Assembly (NCBI GenBank): GCA_946807835.1 | Contig: OX327683.1 | Location: 2,981,001-3,045,000, forward strand | Direction: 5' to 3' | Length of the DNA stretch: 64,000 bases | From: Ailanthus altissimus | Lineage: Eukaryota; Streptophyta; Magnoliopsida; Sapindales; Simaroubaceae | Shown here: positions 1 to 11,355 of the stretch, piece by piece | Layout of the letters: every line of letters starts with the position of its first letter | Numbering within the stretch: the stretch's first letter is position 1 | Position numbers and translations under genes: made by a program | The notes under the pieces: model-generated | Database searches by the model: none | The model's input: the letters and a program-made list of their open reading frames with translations, nothing else | What the model was told of the DNA's origin: nothing

Positions 1-2345
1 TACTACAATAGTTTCTTGTTGCTGTTGAGGTTTATGAGTAGAACCTTCTCAATCATCTCCGAAACCCACCTTTATCATAAGAGTACCAATAAATGTCTCT
101 ACAGATCTAATAGGGTTCAATGTAGTTATTTTCAACTCTATCTGCTACTGAGTATGCTCCACCTATTGCAGAGTACTATTTATTATTGTCTGGTTTTCTA
201 ATTTCTTCAATATAGAAGACTCAAATGTTACATCTCTACTAGATACAATCTTTCTCGAACTCAGATACCAAAGACGATATCCTTTCACTCTTGAAGAAAA
301 TCCTAAGATAATTACTTTCTTGGCCCTAGAATCTAGCTTCGATTCTTTCATATAATAATATACAGTAGAACTAAATACATGTAAAGAATCATAATCAGAA
401 GCAGGTTTTTCAAACCAAACCTCTAATAGATTTCTATTACCAATAGCAGCTGACGGTAAACGATTAATGAGATGACATGCATAAATCACAGCCTTAACTC
501 AAAATTCTTAACCCAATCCCGCATTGGACAACATACACTGAACTTTCTCCAGCAATGTCCGGTTCATGCGTTCTACCACCTCATTTTGCTGTGGTGTACC
601 TCTCACAATAAAATGACTTACAATACCCTCATCTTGACACAATTTCAAAAAATGATCACTGTAATACTCACCACCATTGTTTGTTCTAAGATGCCTGATT
701 TTCCTACATGTTTGTGTCTTGACCATCTTTTGCCATTTAAAGAAAGCACTAAGTACATCATCTTTAAATTTCAAAATGTACACCTAAGTTCTTCTAGAAA
801 AGTCATGAACAAAAAAAATATAGTAGCATATACCTCCCACAAATGTAGTTTGAGAAGGTTTCCATATATCTAAGTGAACATAATCAAGAATACCCTCGGT
901 ATTATGAATAGCAGTGCCAAATTTTACTCTCTTCTGCTTTTCCAAAATACAATGCTCACAAAAGTCTAGCTTGCAAGTCTTCGCACCTTCCATTAAGCCT
1001 ATTTTCACTAAACTGAATAAGGATTTTCTCATCTGCATGCCCCAACTACATATGCCACAATCTAGTGATCTCTGAATCTGCATCATTATCAGAAATCATA
1101 GTCGCTAATCCAATCACTGTACTACCATTATAGTAATACAAGTTATTCTTCATAGTGTCTTTCAATGTTATAAGAGCGCACGAAGTAACCCTTAAAATTT
1201 CATCTCGTATAGATACAATACAACATTTAGATTTTAAGGCTCTCAAAGAGATGAGATTCTTCCTCAACCTTGGTATATACCGAACTTTTGTTAAAACTCT
1301 AGTTGACCAATCATCATTTTTCAACCGGATTGAACCTATCCCAACAGTATGACAACTATCATTATTGTCCATATACACAACTCTACTATTAAGCTCTTCA
1401 AAATTAAAGAACCATTCCCGATGTGGACATTTATGATAAGTACAACCCGAATTCATAATCCATTCGTCAGAACGAGACATGGATGAATGACCACTTAAAT
1501 AAAAATCTGACACATTATCATCATTTACGCTTTGAACAACATATGCATCGAACAGACATATCTTTTTCTTTCTTTTCAACTTCGGACAATCTTTCTTTCA
1601 ATGCCCTTTCTCCCAACAGACACATGCATCTTTTTCTACTCTATCCCTCGACTTAGATTTTTCCATTTTTTCCTGATTTTCTACTCTGGCTATGCCCTCT
1701 TACTGTCAATGCTTCTACTGAATCATCTCTATGTTCTCTCTGATCCTTTTTATGGATTTCATAGTTTATCAAAGAAGAATAAACCTCTTCAAATGATAAT
1801 TTATTATTTCTATGGATGAGAGTAATATATAAATGATCTAATTCATCCGAAAGAGAACCAATCAACAGCATAGCCTTTATTTTATTTTTGAAGGTTTCCT
1901 CTAAATTTAATAAATCAACAATTAACTTATTAAATTCATCAATATGAGAATTGATACTTGTATCTGGTCTCAACTGAAGATAAAATAATCTCTTCAATGA
2001 CACAACCGGTTCTCATTGCTTTTTTTTCATATATTTATTCTCCAGTGCCTTCCACAATGCATTGGTAAACTTCTATCTGATGAACGGATACTACTGCTCT
2101 TTATATAGATAAGAACGAATCAACCCATAAGCTGTTATATTAAACCTGTTCCAGTCAATCTTCTTGATATTTTTTGATTTTGTTTCTTTGAGAATTATAT
2201 CCAAGTCTTACTGACACAATCCGTCCAACACCTCACTCTGTTATAAGCCGAAATTATTTTGGCCATCAAATTTTTTAACATCTATTTTTGTACTAGATAC
2301 TGTCACTGTCCTCATTGATGTAAATGATGATGATGCCATAGCCAT
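1..2345 (-). pseudogene. Copia gag-pol polyprotein, multiply broken
   Basis: Gag would start at 2345 (MAMASSSFTS...) and meets a stop at 2243-2241. A UBN2-type gag block follows at 2003-1653 (SLKRLFYLQL, SFEEVYSSLINYEI). The CCHC zinc knuckle near 1590-1640 carries a TGA stop right after its His. The protease block at 1579-1046 has WIMNSGCTYH, where family members have Asp-Ser-Gly, so the catalytic Asp is Asn. GAG-pre-integrase and the start of integrase lie at 1086-784 (FCEHCILEKQ, YVHLDIW, first catalytic Asp kept). The integrase core at 783-508 has LRTNNGGEY for the usual LRTDNGGEY, so the second catalytic Asp is also Asn; the Glu in VVERMNRTLL is kept. The integrase C-terminal region is at 489-163 (ESKLDSRAKKVIILGFSS). 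No functional polyprotein is possible. Confidence 0.92.
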
Positions 2346-2493
2346 CTCACACAAATGAGCTCGATACACAATATCATGAATAACCAAGCTCCACCAAATA
2401 ATTATATCCAATAACTAGTAATCCAAAATTCAATAATCCAGAATAGCAGTAAGTGCTCAACAGAAAATAGTCACTCACCGTCCTAAACCTGGG

Positions 2494-2505
2494 GCTCTGA
2501 TACTA
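2494..2505 (-). promoter_or_regulatory. Primer binding site for initiator-Met tRNA
   Basis: Read on the minus strand, the site is TAGTATCAGAGC, one base from the canonical plant copia site TGGTATCAGAGC that pairs with the 3' end of initiator methionine tRNA. It sits two bases inside the LTR. Confidence 0.8.
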
Positions 2506-2507
2506 TT

Positions 2508-3080
2508 TGTTGCACCAAAAAGCGTTCAAACAATAATTAGCACTATTACCAATTATTATGCGGACAATCAATAATGTTAGCAATACCATAACAAGGCAAC
2601 CAACATCCAACACAATATGCAAAAAAGAAAGAACACCAAGTTTAATAAGGTTCGGTCATATTACCTACGTCTGCGGGCGTCGCTAGAACAAATTCACTAT
2701 CTTTAAGAGAAGTTATAAAGTTTTTGAGCCACAATACAAATTCTAAAACTATTGGGTCAAACTGTAAATACCCAAGTAGTATGGTCAATACTATAATTAT
2801 CAAAATAATAGGATATTACTACAAATGCTTAAAAATAAAGAAAAACTTTGAATTCTTATAAACTTTAAAGGCTTAAATAAAAAACTTTTGAACTATAAAA
2901 TTCTCATAAAGAGATCCTACAAATTGAGGTGGGGGGAGGGGGGGAGGAAGAGAATTATTTCAAATATATACTTAATATTAAGGAGGCTCTTGTCTTATAT
3001 AAGTCTAACCAAACCATCCCATATGCCATCTTCTACCAATATAAGATTGGTTCAATTGACATATAAGTTAATTTTCAACA
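2508..3080 (-). repeat. 5' LTR of the copia element
   Basis: The tract starts TGTTG and ends CAACA on the plus strand, the expected short terminal inverted repeat, and abuts the primer binding site. A palindromic TATA motif (CTTATATAAG, 2994-3003) and a G-rich tract (2928-2947) lie inside. A GTTCGG...CCTACGTC motif near 2650-2690 is shared with other LTRs in this window. The outer end at 3080 is inferred from the CAACA terminus. Confidence 0.7.
2994..3003 (-). promoter_or_regulatory. Candidate TATA box of the copia LTR
   Basis: CTTATATAAG is palindromic, so it reads the same for the minus-strand transcript. It lies about 80 bp inside the outer LTR end, consistent with a U3 promoter. No transcription start was determined. 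Confidence 0.4.
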
Positions 3081-5689
3081 TATATTACATCAAGTTGTTT
3101 CATTTTGTATTGAGAATGAAGAGAGTTCTTTTAGCTGCTAATGGTTGCTTACGAAATGTTTAGTTTTTTTATTCAAAAGAGCTGTAATTTTGAATAATTT
3201 ATATATGGGTTACTTCTTAATTTGATTTCATTTTACCGTTTTTTGGGTTATTTTGGCTTTATGTTAATTTGTTTGCCTTTCACTACTAGAATTCTTTTTC
3301 TTTGTTTGCTTCACATAAATATGCACACATACGTGCTTGATTTTTAGTCGCTGAGAAACAGTTGTGTTGCTTTTTTTTTTTTTTTGCAATTTCATGTTTA
3401 AAATAGTGAATAATGTTAAGCAATATTACCAGCAACTTAAAAACAATATTATGTTTATACCTTTTCCCCCTTATTTTAAGCTCTTAGCTTTAATTAATAA
3501 TTCTTTTAGTTTCTTCTATGCGATTTCAGTGCTTTTAAAAAGAAAAAAGAACAGAAAAGAAAGGAAATTGCTTTTTATTTTTAATGAAAAATAGCTATTA
3601 AAAAAAAAATTGTGGCAGTGGATCCAGATGACTTGTGTGGCAGTGGTCTTTGGTCACCATTGGTTGATTTTCTTGCTTGTCTTTGGGGATTTGCAGTTGC
3701 TATTGCACCGCAAATGACTTTCAGATTACCTCAGAGCAACCCTCGAGTATTCAATGGCTTCAGTTTATTGTTTTTGTTTGTGTTGTAATGCTTTATTAGT
3801 ATTCATAGGTCAACGTGCTACCCATTTGAGAAATGGATCAAGTAACTGAATTTTGCTACTGTTGTTTAGCAGATTCAGAAGTAGCAGAGTAGTGGACATT
3901 CCTCGGATCAGTGATGATTTATGCATACAAATAGAGTTGCAGTTTTTGTTATGTGTTCTCATTTCTGTTACCAGCAGCCAAACTTTGAGTCGTGGAAATT
4001 TGTCAGTATGTGAAAATTTAACACTCAGTCACTTGGCAGAATTTTGTTTACTGGGTGGGTGATGAGATCAATTTGTTTAGGTTTTTAACAGGTCTGAAGG
4101 GAAAGTTCTAAATGTTGGGAAGGAGCTGTGGAGGGAAACTTTACCCTTATATATGGGTTCTCAAATATATCAGCTCCTACTGCGCAAATCATTTACTTGG
4201 TACAAGTGAAGATATAATATCCTACTTCTGTACGTTATTTTGCATATGCTTACTGTTGATAGGATGCCTTAAAGGCTACTTTTTAATTTTATAAAATTAA
4301 AAAGTCTGAATGAAAATTTCTATTAAGTGCACTGAACTGTTAATTGTGTATTTTTGTTTTAAAAAAAAATAGAATGTAGAATGCAAAAATTAAAAATAAA
4401 GAAGAACGAGAGAAAGAATAAAAAATTTTATGATTAGATGTTAATTTGAGTTTTGATTTTGTTTAAATTTTAAAGATAAGTTTTCAACATCTTACTCTAC
4501 ACTTTCATTGAATTTGATTTAGTATTATCTAACAAATTAACATTTAAGGAGAATTTGTTAGATTTATTGTTGTTGAGTCAAGATTAATATTTTTGATGTT
4601 GTGGTAAGTTTTTAGTGTAATTTTAGAGAGGATATTGTTATAATCCCATTATTATTACATAGTAAAAATATTGATATCGAACTATGATTCCGTAATTTTT
4701 TTTAAATTAAATTTTTCACATAAAAATTTGGTGTTTATTTTAATTGATTGATGATTTATATTTGTGACAATATTGTTTTGTTAATTATAATAATACACTG
4801 TCTATTTTAATAACACAAAATAAAAAAAAAAATTATTTTCGTCGCGTAATATTTTGTGAACTTTCCCAACACTTACATAGTTGCTCTTGCCGCATTCCCA
4901 GCTTTTCTTTGCAACTGACAAAAGGCAGTTAAGACCTGGGGCGGAACCGGCATAGAAGGTTACCGGATACTGAAAAGTTGATTTTCAAGGCAGACAATCT
5001 CGGTGTTCTTAATGATCAGGTGCAGTTTACAACTATTGGATGCATACATGTTCTGATGTTAATCAGCTCTAGACGTCTCAGTCTATCAAAATGTTTTATC
5101 ATTTCAAGTATACTCATTGTTTTATCAAATTTTGTTTATCGTAAGCGTTATAGTGCTTTTGTGGGTTGCAAGAGAGGAAATAGCAGGACTATACCCATAA
5201 GGAGAAGAGAAGAAAATTGGCAATGACATTTTTCACTCTAATACCTATGTGAGTCATCTGTTTGATTTCTGCTTTAGCTCTCTGCTTTTTCAGCTCATAT
5301 GGTTATATAAATGCTTTCTTTTTCTTTGTAAGAAAAATTGATATCGATACTTCCTTTCTGACTCAGCAAAGTAATGTCAAAAGATCAATAATGTGCACAA
5401 GCAGCTTTGGAGAACGAGATTCTTTAATCAACCATATCTTTTATGAGGTAGAATATCGTATTCTTTTTATTTTTCATGAGCAAGGGAAAAGATTTTAGTT
5501 TATCAGTCAATAAGCAATTGACCAATAATTTCCAATGATATTAAGGAACCATATTTTGCTAACTAGCAGTTTCTTCTCCCATGGTTGATATGTCAATCAA
5601 TTGGTTTTAACATTAATTAAGCACTATTTTTTTTTCAATTTCCCTTGGTTATGTTGTTTTCTTAATATGCAGAATTGATTTATGATAAT
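3081..5689. other. Non-coding tract, no supportable gene
   Basis: This is AT-rich DNA with a T-run near 3370-3385 and several A-runs. The short open frames at 3853-4062, 4112-4294, 4978-5226 and 5262-5498 show no recognisable domain. Base composition at 3600-4260 and 4860-5480 is less AT-rich than the surroundings, so these could be remains of exons or a UTR, but I cannot identify a parent gene. Confidence 0.5.
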
Positions 5690-6240
5690 CAAGCTACCTA
5701 GCAAGTGCCCATAATTAAAGATTGGGTTAGTGATCATCTGAGGAACTACACAAGACAAAAGCTATGAAGGACTAATTCAATCAGTCAGTAGCGGAATTAA
5801 AAACTTGAGGGTTCTTGAAACAAGAGGAGAATGTGGTTGATGAATCAAGTGTCCTCAATGAATGTCTAGTTACAACACTAGTTCAAAATCAAGCGACCTC
5901 AAAACAAACATGAAGGGACAATCATGGTAGATTGATGGTATAATTAAAGATGTTAGGAAATTTACTCATTTTTCAACAAGGATATGTATTTTTTTTGCTT
6001 TTTGTTATTTTTGGTTTACTCTATTTAAAATGGAGTACTTGAAGTTTGTGTGTCAAATAACAACTTTACTGTATGGTTGTAACAATTTTCTACATAATGG
6101 AATTTTTTCAGCCCATAGTCGCCATGATTTTTCTCTTATTTAAGAGTTTTTCACGTAATTTTTGTGTCGTGCTATTGGTGTTTCTTTTTATCTTTATATT
6201 TGCATCAATTATTTGTTTGAGATATTACTTGTAAAGATTT

Positions 6241-6856
6241 TGTGAGAATATTGATTAAAAATCATCGGAATATGATTTAGAGAGCAAGTTAAGTGCGTTG
6301 GGTATGCGAGGATTGAAGACAGACACGAAAGGAGGCTAAAGACGCAAGAGGCGGTGCCCAGGTGCGGGCATCGCAATGCTAGGTGACCAGCACTGCAGCG
6401 CCCAAATGAGGTGTGACAGGGGCTAGGCGCCGCGGTGCCTAGCACGGGGAACAATTTTTCGATTTATTATAACTTGTTTCATCTTCTACTTGTTCCAGAA
6501 TTTCATAATACGACTCCTACACGTTTAGAGTACATTTAGGTCATCCTAAAACTTATATAAAGGCTCTCTATTGGCTTGTAAACATATCTTGATGAAAATT
6601 TTTATGATCAAATATACTTTGTGATTCTTAGTGTGAGAAAATTCCTTTGTTGTAAGAAAGAGTATTTACTTTGTGAGTGTCTTGTGATTCAATAATAAAA
6701 ATATGTGATCTTGATCCGTCATTGACGTAAGTAAATTGCCGAACAACGTAAATTTTGTATATTCTTCTTTTACCTTTGTTTCTTTAATTTCTTAATACTT
6801 GTTATGTATTATATTGCTTGGGTTATATTATTTATTTGTATGCTTCCGTTTCAATA
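6241..6856 (+). mobile_element. Solo LTR, family K (CG-rich core)
   Basis: The tract starts TGTGAGAATATTG and ends in TTTCAATA (degenerate CA). It is flanked by a perfect 5-bp target duplication GATTT (6236-6240 and 6857-6861). It aligns along most of its length with 38591-39289. A CG-rich core (about 6345-6450, GGCGCCGCGGTGCC-type words) sits about 100 bp from the left end, a TATATAA motif follows at 6554-6560, and the R/U5-like motif with GACGTAAG and CCGAACAACGTAAA lies near 6725-6750. Confidence 0.85.
6554..6560 (+). promoter_or_regulatory. Candidate TATA box of the family K LTR
   Basis: TATATAA followed by AGGCT occurs at the same relative place in the LTR at 38591-39289 (38946-38952), and a similar TATATAAAA is at 61380-61388 in the third copy. 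Conservation between copies supports a U3 promoter. Confidence 0.45.
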
Positions 6857-7065
6857 GATTTTAAGTAGGATTGAAACTCCCAACAGAGCAAAAAAAATAA
6901 CTCATAATAAGATTGGCATAACTACTTTTATTGCTTATCTTTATTTCATGCAGATTTTGTAGAGCTTTAATTCAATTTGATGTACCTTTCCCGGGGATCT
7001 TTCTTACTCTGTTGTTTCATCTTCAAGGTGCAAGCCGCCAGAGTGTTAGGTTCTTTTTGGTTCAA

Positions 7066-7510
7066 GCTATTGTTGATGATGTATTCCTAATGATGCATTT
7101 TCTAATAATGCTTTTGTGAGAAATTTATGCCCGTTATATTTAAATGAAAAATATATCATGGTGTTCATTGATAATATTCAAGCAAAGTTGATATGTGTAT
7201 TTTGTCTTGTTTACATTTCATCACAAATTCAAATGGCATGTAATAAGTTCACAAAGTTCTTTTGCGGAATTGGGAAAAGGGTACATAATTCATTTGTTAG
7301 GCAGCGAGGTAAAAAGCACATCCGGTATTTTCTCAGGCTGGTCATTAAGAAGAGTCTGTTGATAAATTTTAAGATCACTATTTGTAAGTCTCACATCAAA
7401 ATTCATAATTCATTTTAATATGGGCTTCCGCTTTTCAATACACAAATTAGAGCAATTCCATTTAACGATAATGAATACAACACATTGTTAAGAGGATGTA
7501 ACCTAAAAAT
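7066..7510. other. Non-coding tract
   Basis: The tract is AT-rich. The short plus-strand frames at 6931-7119 and 7116-7418 have no recognisable domain, and the first is partly duplicated segment s2. I see nothing else. Confidence 0.4.
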
Positions 7511-7529
7511 CCTTAACGAGAAACCAATC

Positions 7530-7612
7530 ACCCTGCTAGCTTAGTGATTAGTGCCATCATTTTCAATATAGAGTGTTGAATTCGATTCTGGGTCGAATCC
7601 TTCCAATTATAT
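7530..7612 (+). repeat. tRNA-like (SINE-type) head, single copy
   Basis: A box-A-like TAGCTTAGTGATTAG (7537-7551) is followed about 30 bp later by a box-B-like TTCGATTC (7581-7588). Each is one base off the RNA polymerase III consensus and the spacing is tRNA-like. There is no complete cloverleaf, so this is not called a tRNA gene. Confidence 0.35.
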
Positions 7613-8484
7613 GAAGAGTAAAGCAGAGTTAGAAATGACTACATACGCTGCAAAATAAAAATTCGGAGCAAAACTAATACCATATATATTAAGATGAAAC
7701 TTGTACAAGATACACTCAATCACCTCAAACACCTGAAAACACCATCGACACATCGAAACCAACACAAAGTTGCTACTTTTATTTTGTATGTTACTGATCT
7801 CATTACTAAGCAATGTCTTGCAGCAGTAGGAGTACTTCTATAATTTCAAGAGGCTAGATATAGCCGTGGTTCACAAGATCTTATTCTACATCCAGTTCTG
7901 TTACATGTCTTTATGATATTTGGTGATTCTTGACCGCTTTTACTGGTCAACCATACAATTATTTTAGATATAGATCCTACTCTTGGCAGTTGAAGAGACC
8001 AAAATTCAATTTCTACACAGGTCAAGATTATTTACAAGGAACAATTTTCCTACCTACACATTCTCAGATTTCTTTTGTATTCCTCTTTCAAATATTCTGC
8101 ACTAGTTCTATAATGTTTTGTGATACTAAGATATCTTCTACAGTTGACAATACCCCATAATTCTAATCCTTTTTTGGTCGGAAACCAGTAAAATCATCAT
8201 CCAAAACTCTTTGTGTCAGAGTTCAGGCACTGTTTCTGGATTCTATAAAGTTTTTGCAAATCCTTATAGTCACCCTCACTTGCTTAGCTTCACCACTGCC
8301 CTTTAGACTACTATGCACAGGATCCCCATAAATTTGTCCCAAGAAAGATCATCTTCTTATGGGACCTATTCAGAAAATTAGGACTTCATGTTAATCTCTA
8401 GCCATCTTTTCATTCTTCTAAACAGACAAAAACCCAACTTCATATTTCTGGTCCATTTCAAAGCTAATCCTTTCCAATCCAATC
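7613..8484. other. Non-coding tract
   Basis: No recognisable domain in either strand. Short frames at 7607-7813 (minus), 7930-8160 (plus) and 8388-8609 (plus) look like chance openings. Confidence 0.4.
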
Positions 8485-8626
8485 ACAATTGTCTGGCCAG
8501 TAAGCTATCTGTAGCCAATTCATATAGTTTTAGCTTAACTTCTGATTCTTCAACCACAGTTGTCTGGCCACTAAGCTATCTGCAGCTATTTCGCATGGTT
8601 TTAGCTTAACTCCTGATTCTTCAACC
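8485..8626 (-). repeat. 71-bp tandem duplication
   Basis: Two adjacent 71-bp units start at 8485 and 8556 and share GTCTGGCCA, AAGCTATCTG and TGATTCTTCAACC. On the minus strand both can be read as similar peptides (VEESGVKLKPCEIAAD and VEESEVKLKLYELATD). Because 71 is not a multiple of three, the second unit is out of frame with the first. It may be a duplicated exon scrap of an unknown gene. Confidence 0.6.
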
Positions 8627-9134
8627 AATTCAAATAAAAATGAAAAAAAAAAAATATCATAACTAATTGACTCCAGCCAACTTAAAACTTTGTAAGAAAA
8701 TCGAAGTACTAATACATACTTATGATATCTTAAACTAAAATCTTCATTTTTCTCTTCTGCAACTTCATTCCATTATCTTTAATTGTTCCCTTCAAGATTC
8801 TATCTTTGATAACCAGTGGATATTCAGAAACAAAGCTCCTTCTCAGTCCATTCAGAACTAAGTCTATATTTTGTCACGCTGGATTCTATTACAAAGAATA
8901 GTTACATTCATCACTTCTGGGTCCTAGAGCTGATCTCTCATCTTCAATGCAATCACTCATGAACTGTAATAACTTGATAGTCAGCACCTTCATTCTCGTC
9001 TTTCAAAGTTTTCCACAAAAACCCCAACAGAGACCCTCAAGTTGACTTTTATGTCAATATCCCAAAGATCCTAAAAGTCAAACCCCATCAGCAATATCCT
9101 CAACTACAATATTCTCCGTATTAAAGCTTATAGA
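8627..9134. other. Non-coding tract with possible minus-strand coding scraps
   Basis: Minus-strand translation gives short coding-like stretches (for example CIEDERSALGPRSDE near 8930) broken by stops. I could not assign them to a family. Confidence 0.3.
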
Positions 9135-9890
9135 GATATTATCTTGAATACCCTTAAACTTTGGCCTAATAGCATCGATACTCCTAATTTTAAGAAATAG
9201 GTAGTAATGCTCAATCGTTAGAGAATATTCTATTAGTTATAATAAAATTGTGTGAAATAACCAAATTGCTTTTATAAATTATAAAGTAATGAAATTACAT
9301 TGCACAACAAACGAGAAAGCATGATTTCTCATGAAAATTTTTTAATTTTAATAATAAATTAATAATATCTTTTTATTTCTTAATTTTTATTAATAATATA
9401 ATTATTATATTACAATATAAATTAAATAAAAAAATTTTAAAAAATGCGACCAAAAGTGGCCGCATGCAGTAGCCACAAATGGCTGTTGCGGCCACATTTG
9501 GCCGCTGCAACAATGGCCATATTTGGCCGCTGCAACAATGGCCATATTTGGCCGCTGCAATTATGGCAAAATGTGGCTGCATGCAGCGGCCACTTTTCGC
9601 CGCCTATAACGGCGGCCATTTTTGGTCGTTGGCCAATTTTTTATTAATTTTTTAAAAAATAATTTTTTATTATTTATTATTTGTTGTTTGTTGTTTGGTT
9701 ACAATGATCAAAAAATATTTGGCAAGGAATAAGGACTATTTGGACAAAATAATAATGAAATGATGATTTTACCTTTTTTTCAGTTAATTTTAATAGAAGA
9801 TTTCTAACAGTCGAGCATTACTACCTATTTTTTTAAGTTGGGAGTATCGATACTATTAGGCCAAAGCTCAAGAGTATTCTTGATAATATC
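9135..9890. mobile_element. Long-TIR foldback DNA element (MULE-like MITE)
   Basis: Inverted arms of about 100 bp, 9135-9237 and 9791-9890, match at high identity (GATATTATC tips; CTTTGGCCTAATAG; AATAGGTAGTAATGCTC). GCTTATA lies next to both tips (9126-9132 and 9894-9900) and may be part of an imperfect 8-9 bp target duplication. The interior is AT-rich except for a CG-rich core at 9444-9640. There is no transposase. Long TIRs plus a duplication near 9 bp suggest the Mutator superfamily. Confidence 0.75.
9444..9640. repeat. CG-rich palindromic minisatellite core with 25-bp units
   Basis: Three consecutive 25-bp units begin at 9500, 9525 and 9550 (GGCCGCTGCAACAATGGCC plus ATATTT). They are flanked by related degenerate words that form inverted copies (GTGGCCGCATGCAG at 9457-9470 against CTGCATGCAGCGGCCAC at 9573-9592). 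The tract could fold into a hairpin. It contrasts sharply with its AT-rich arms. Confidence 0.85.
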
Positions 9891-11355
9891 CCATGCTTAT
9901 ATGAATTAAGATTACTGATATTTATTAACTAAATCAAAATTCACATGAGTCTAGTTTAATGTATCATATACTTTAGATTTTGTACTCAAAATCTCTATTT
10001 TAATCTTATTCCATGATAACTTAAAAGAATTTAATACATAATTATAAGTTCGTTACTTAAGATTATGATAATTATGCTTATAGAAAATAAGATCAACATT
10101 TTATTAACTAAATCAAAACTTACAATAGTTTGTTTCACAGTATTATATGCAACAATTTTTTTTATTTGAAGTCTCTACTTCAATGCATCATCCATTATAA
10201 AATTAGAAAACTATAGTCTTACATAATAAAATGTTATTTTATTAACAATTACGAACATTCTTTTATTTATAGATAACTTGTGATTTAAAAATATTTTTGT
10301 ATTCGCATCCCATACTCAATAATTAAAGCATATACTTTATAGCTATGAGTTTAATATTGTATGCTCAAAATATTATATAAATAAATTTTATTAAAAAAAT
10401 ATTATTAGAATTCAAACTTGAAGGCATTAATAATAAACCCATGTCTAATTCATAGACAATATCAATGGACTCTCAAGAAAAACCAAATATATCATAATCC
10501 AATCAAATAGCCTACGTAACACAAGAAGCTTCCAAAAATGCACATTTCTTTCTTTGAGCATTCAGGCAAAACCAATTACAGGCAGGATCTAACACTAAGC
10601 CTTGTTTCTCGAGATCATCCAAAAGACAATTAACCGTGCAGAATAAATGTTTTTTTTTAACTTGCATATGCATAATAAGAGACTTAATTTCTAGATTATC
10701 TAGATTTTTGTACATTTTTTACTTATGACATTTTTTATGTAATTCAACAACCACCTAGATTTTATTACAAGATAGTTTTTGATATTTTTCTAAATAATTC
10801 AAGAATAGTAGATATTTATAGATATTCAGATATTTTGTAAGATTGCAAATTATTTAATTTTAACACCTAAAGCATAAGAAGTCATGATAAAAGAAAATTA
10901 AATAAACAACAAAGACAAAAATACAACCCATATTCATCCCACGATAAAAAAACGAATATTGAGTTTGGTAAAATTCATTAGATCGAAAGCAAAAAGTAGC
11001 GAACAAAAAAAAAAAAGATAAACTATAGGACCTGTGGAAGCTCAAATCTGGAATAAAATGAAGCTTTGAGTGCTTAAAATTGGTCACTAGAAAGGGAAAA
11101 AAAGTACTTAGCTGCAAGGAAACAAAGTTATATGCTTTTGTCATTATGTACGTACAAGCTTTCTTCCCCATGTTCATATAACAAAAACCTGCATTGACAA
11201 CCAAAAACCTGGTGTGAGCAGATGATAGTAGTTCTTTTCTTAACAAGGTGCAAGAAAGATTGGAACTCTGCAATGAAAAAAAAAAAGGGAAAAACGAAAA
11301 TAGATCACCGCTGACGCTGCATGTCAGAAAAGATTATCCTTTTGCTTGCTGTATG
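9891..11355. other. AT-rich intergenic DNA and probable 3' flank of the NLR gene
   Basis: No domain is recognisable in the frames at 10512-10715 or 10860-11273 (both minus). The last few hundred bases before 11356 are downstream of the NLR stop codon and may include its 3' UTR, but no polyadenylation site can be assigned with confidence. Confidence 0.4.

Larger units (their letters stand above)
1..3080 (-). mobile_element. Ty1/copia LTR retrotransposon, 5' part, decayed
   Basis: Reading leftward, the element shows a 5' LTR (3080-2508), an initiator-Met primer binding site, gag, zinc knuckle, protease, GAG-pre-integrase and integrase, and it runs off the left window edge before reverse transcriptase. 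Protease before integrase ahead of RT is the copia order. Every coding domain is interrupted by stops or frame breaks, so it is dead. The 3' LTR and target duplication lie outside the window and could not be checked. Confidence 0.9.
5690..7065 (+). repeat. Duplicated flank segments s1 and s2, split by a solo LTR
   Basis: Segment s1 (about 5690-5945) matches 34485-34740 and 61714-61960, with the shared run GTTGATGAATCAA and a coding-like plus-strand stretch (NVVDESSVLNECLV). Segment s2 (about 6945-7065, GATTTTGTAGAGCTTTAAT) matches 34795-34925 and 62015-62130. In the other copies s1 and s2 are separated by roughly 60 bp. Here they are about 1 kb apart, most of it the LTR at 6241-6856. The function of s1 and s2 is unknown. 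Confidence 0.65.

Noticed and set aside
1..3080. Endogenous pararetrovirus origin for the pol-like fragments
   Set aside because: Protease and integrase lie ahead of RT, with a tRNA-Met primer site and LTR, which is a copia retrotransposon. No movement protein or coat protein signal was seen.
4978..5498. Two adjacent plus-strand frames as a possible small gene
   Set aside because: No domain, no start context and no conservation in the duplicated segments; kept only as unassigned sequence.
7530..7612. A functional tRNA gene
   Set aside because: Box A and box B are each degenerate and no acceptor, D or anticodon stems could be formed.
8920..9000. Possible receptor-like-protein N-terminus (CIEDERSALG on the minus strand)
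   Set aside because: The resemblance to the Cys-x-Glu-Arg-x-Ala-Leu start of LRR receptor-like proteins is too short and no LRR follows.
9373..9647. Overlapping open frames on both strands in the 9.4-9.65 kb tract
   Set aside because: They arise from the CG-rich 25-bp minisatellite, which lacks stops in several frames. No protein signal.
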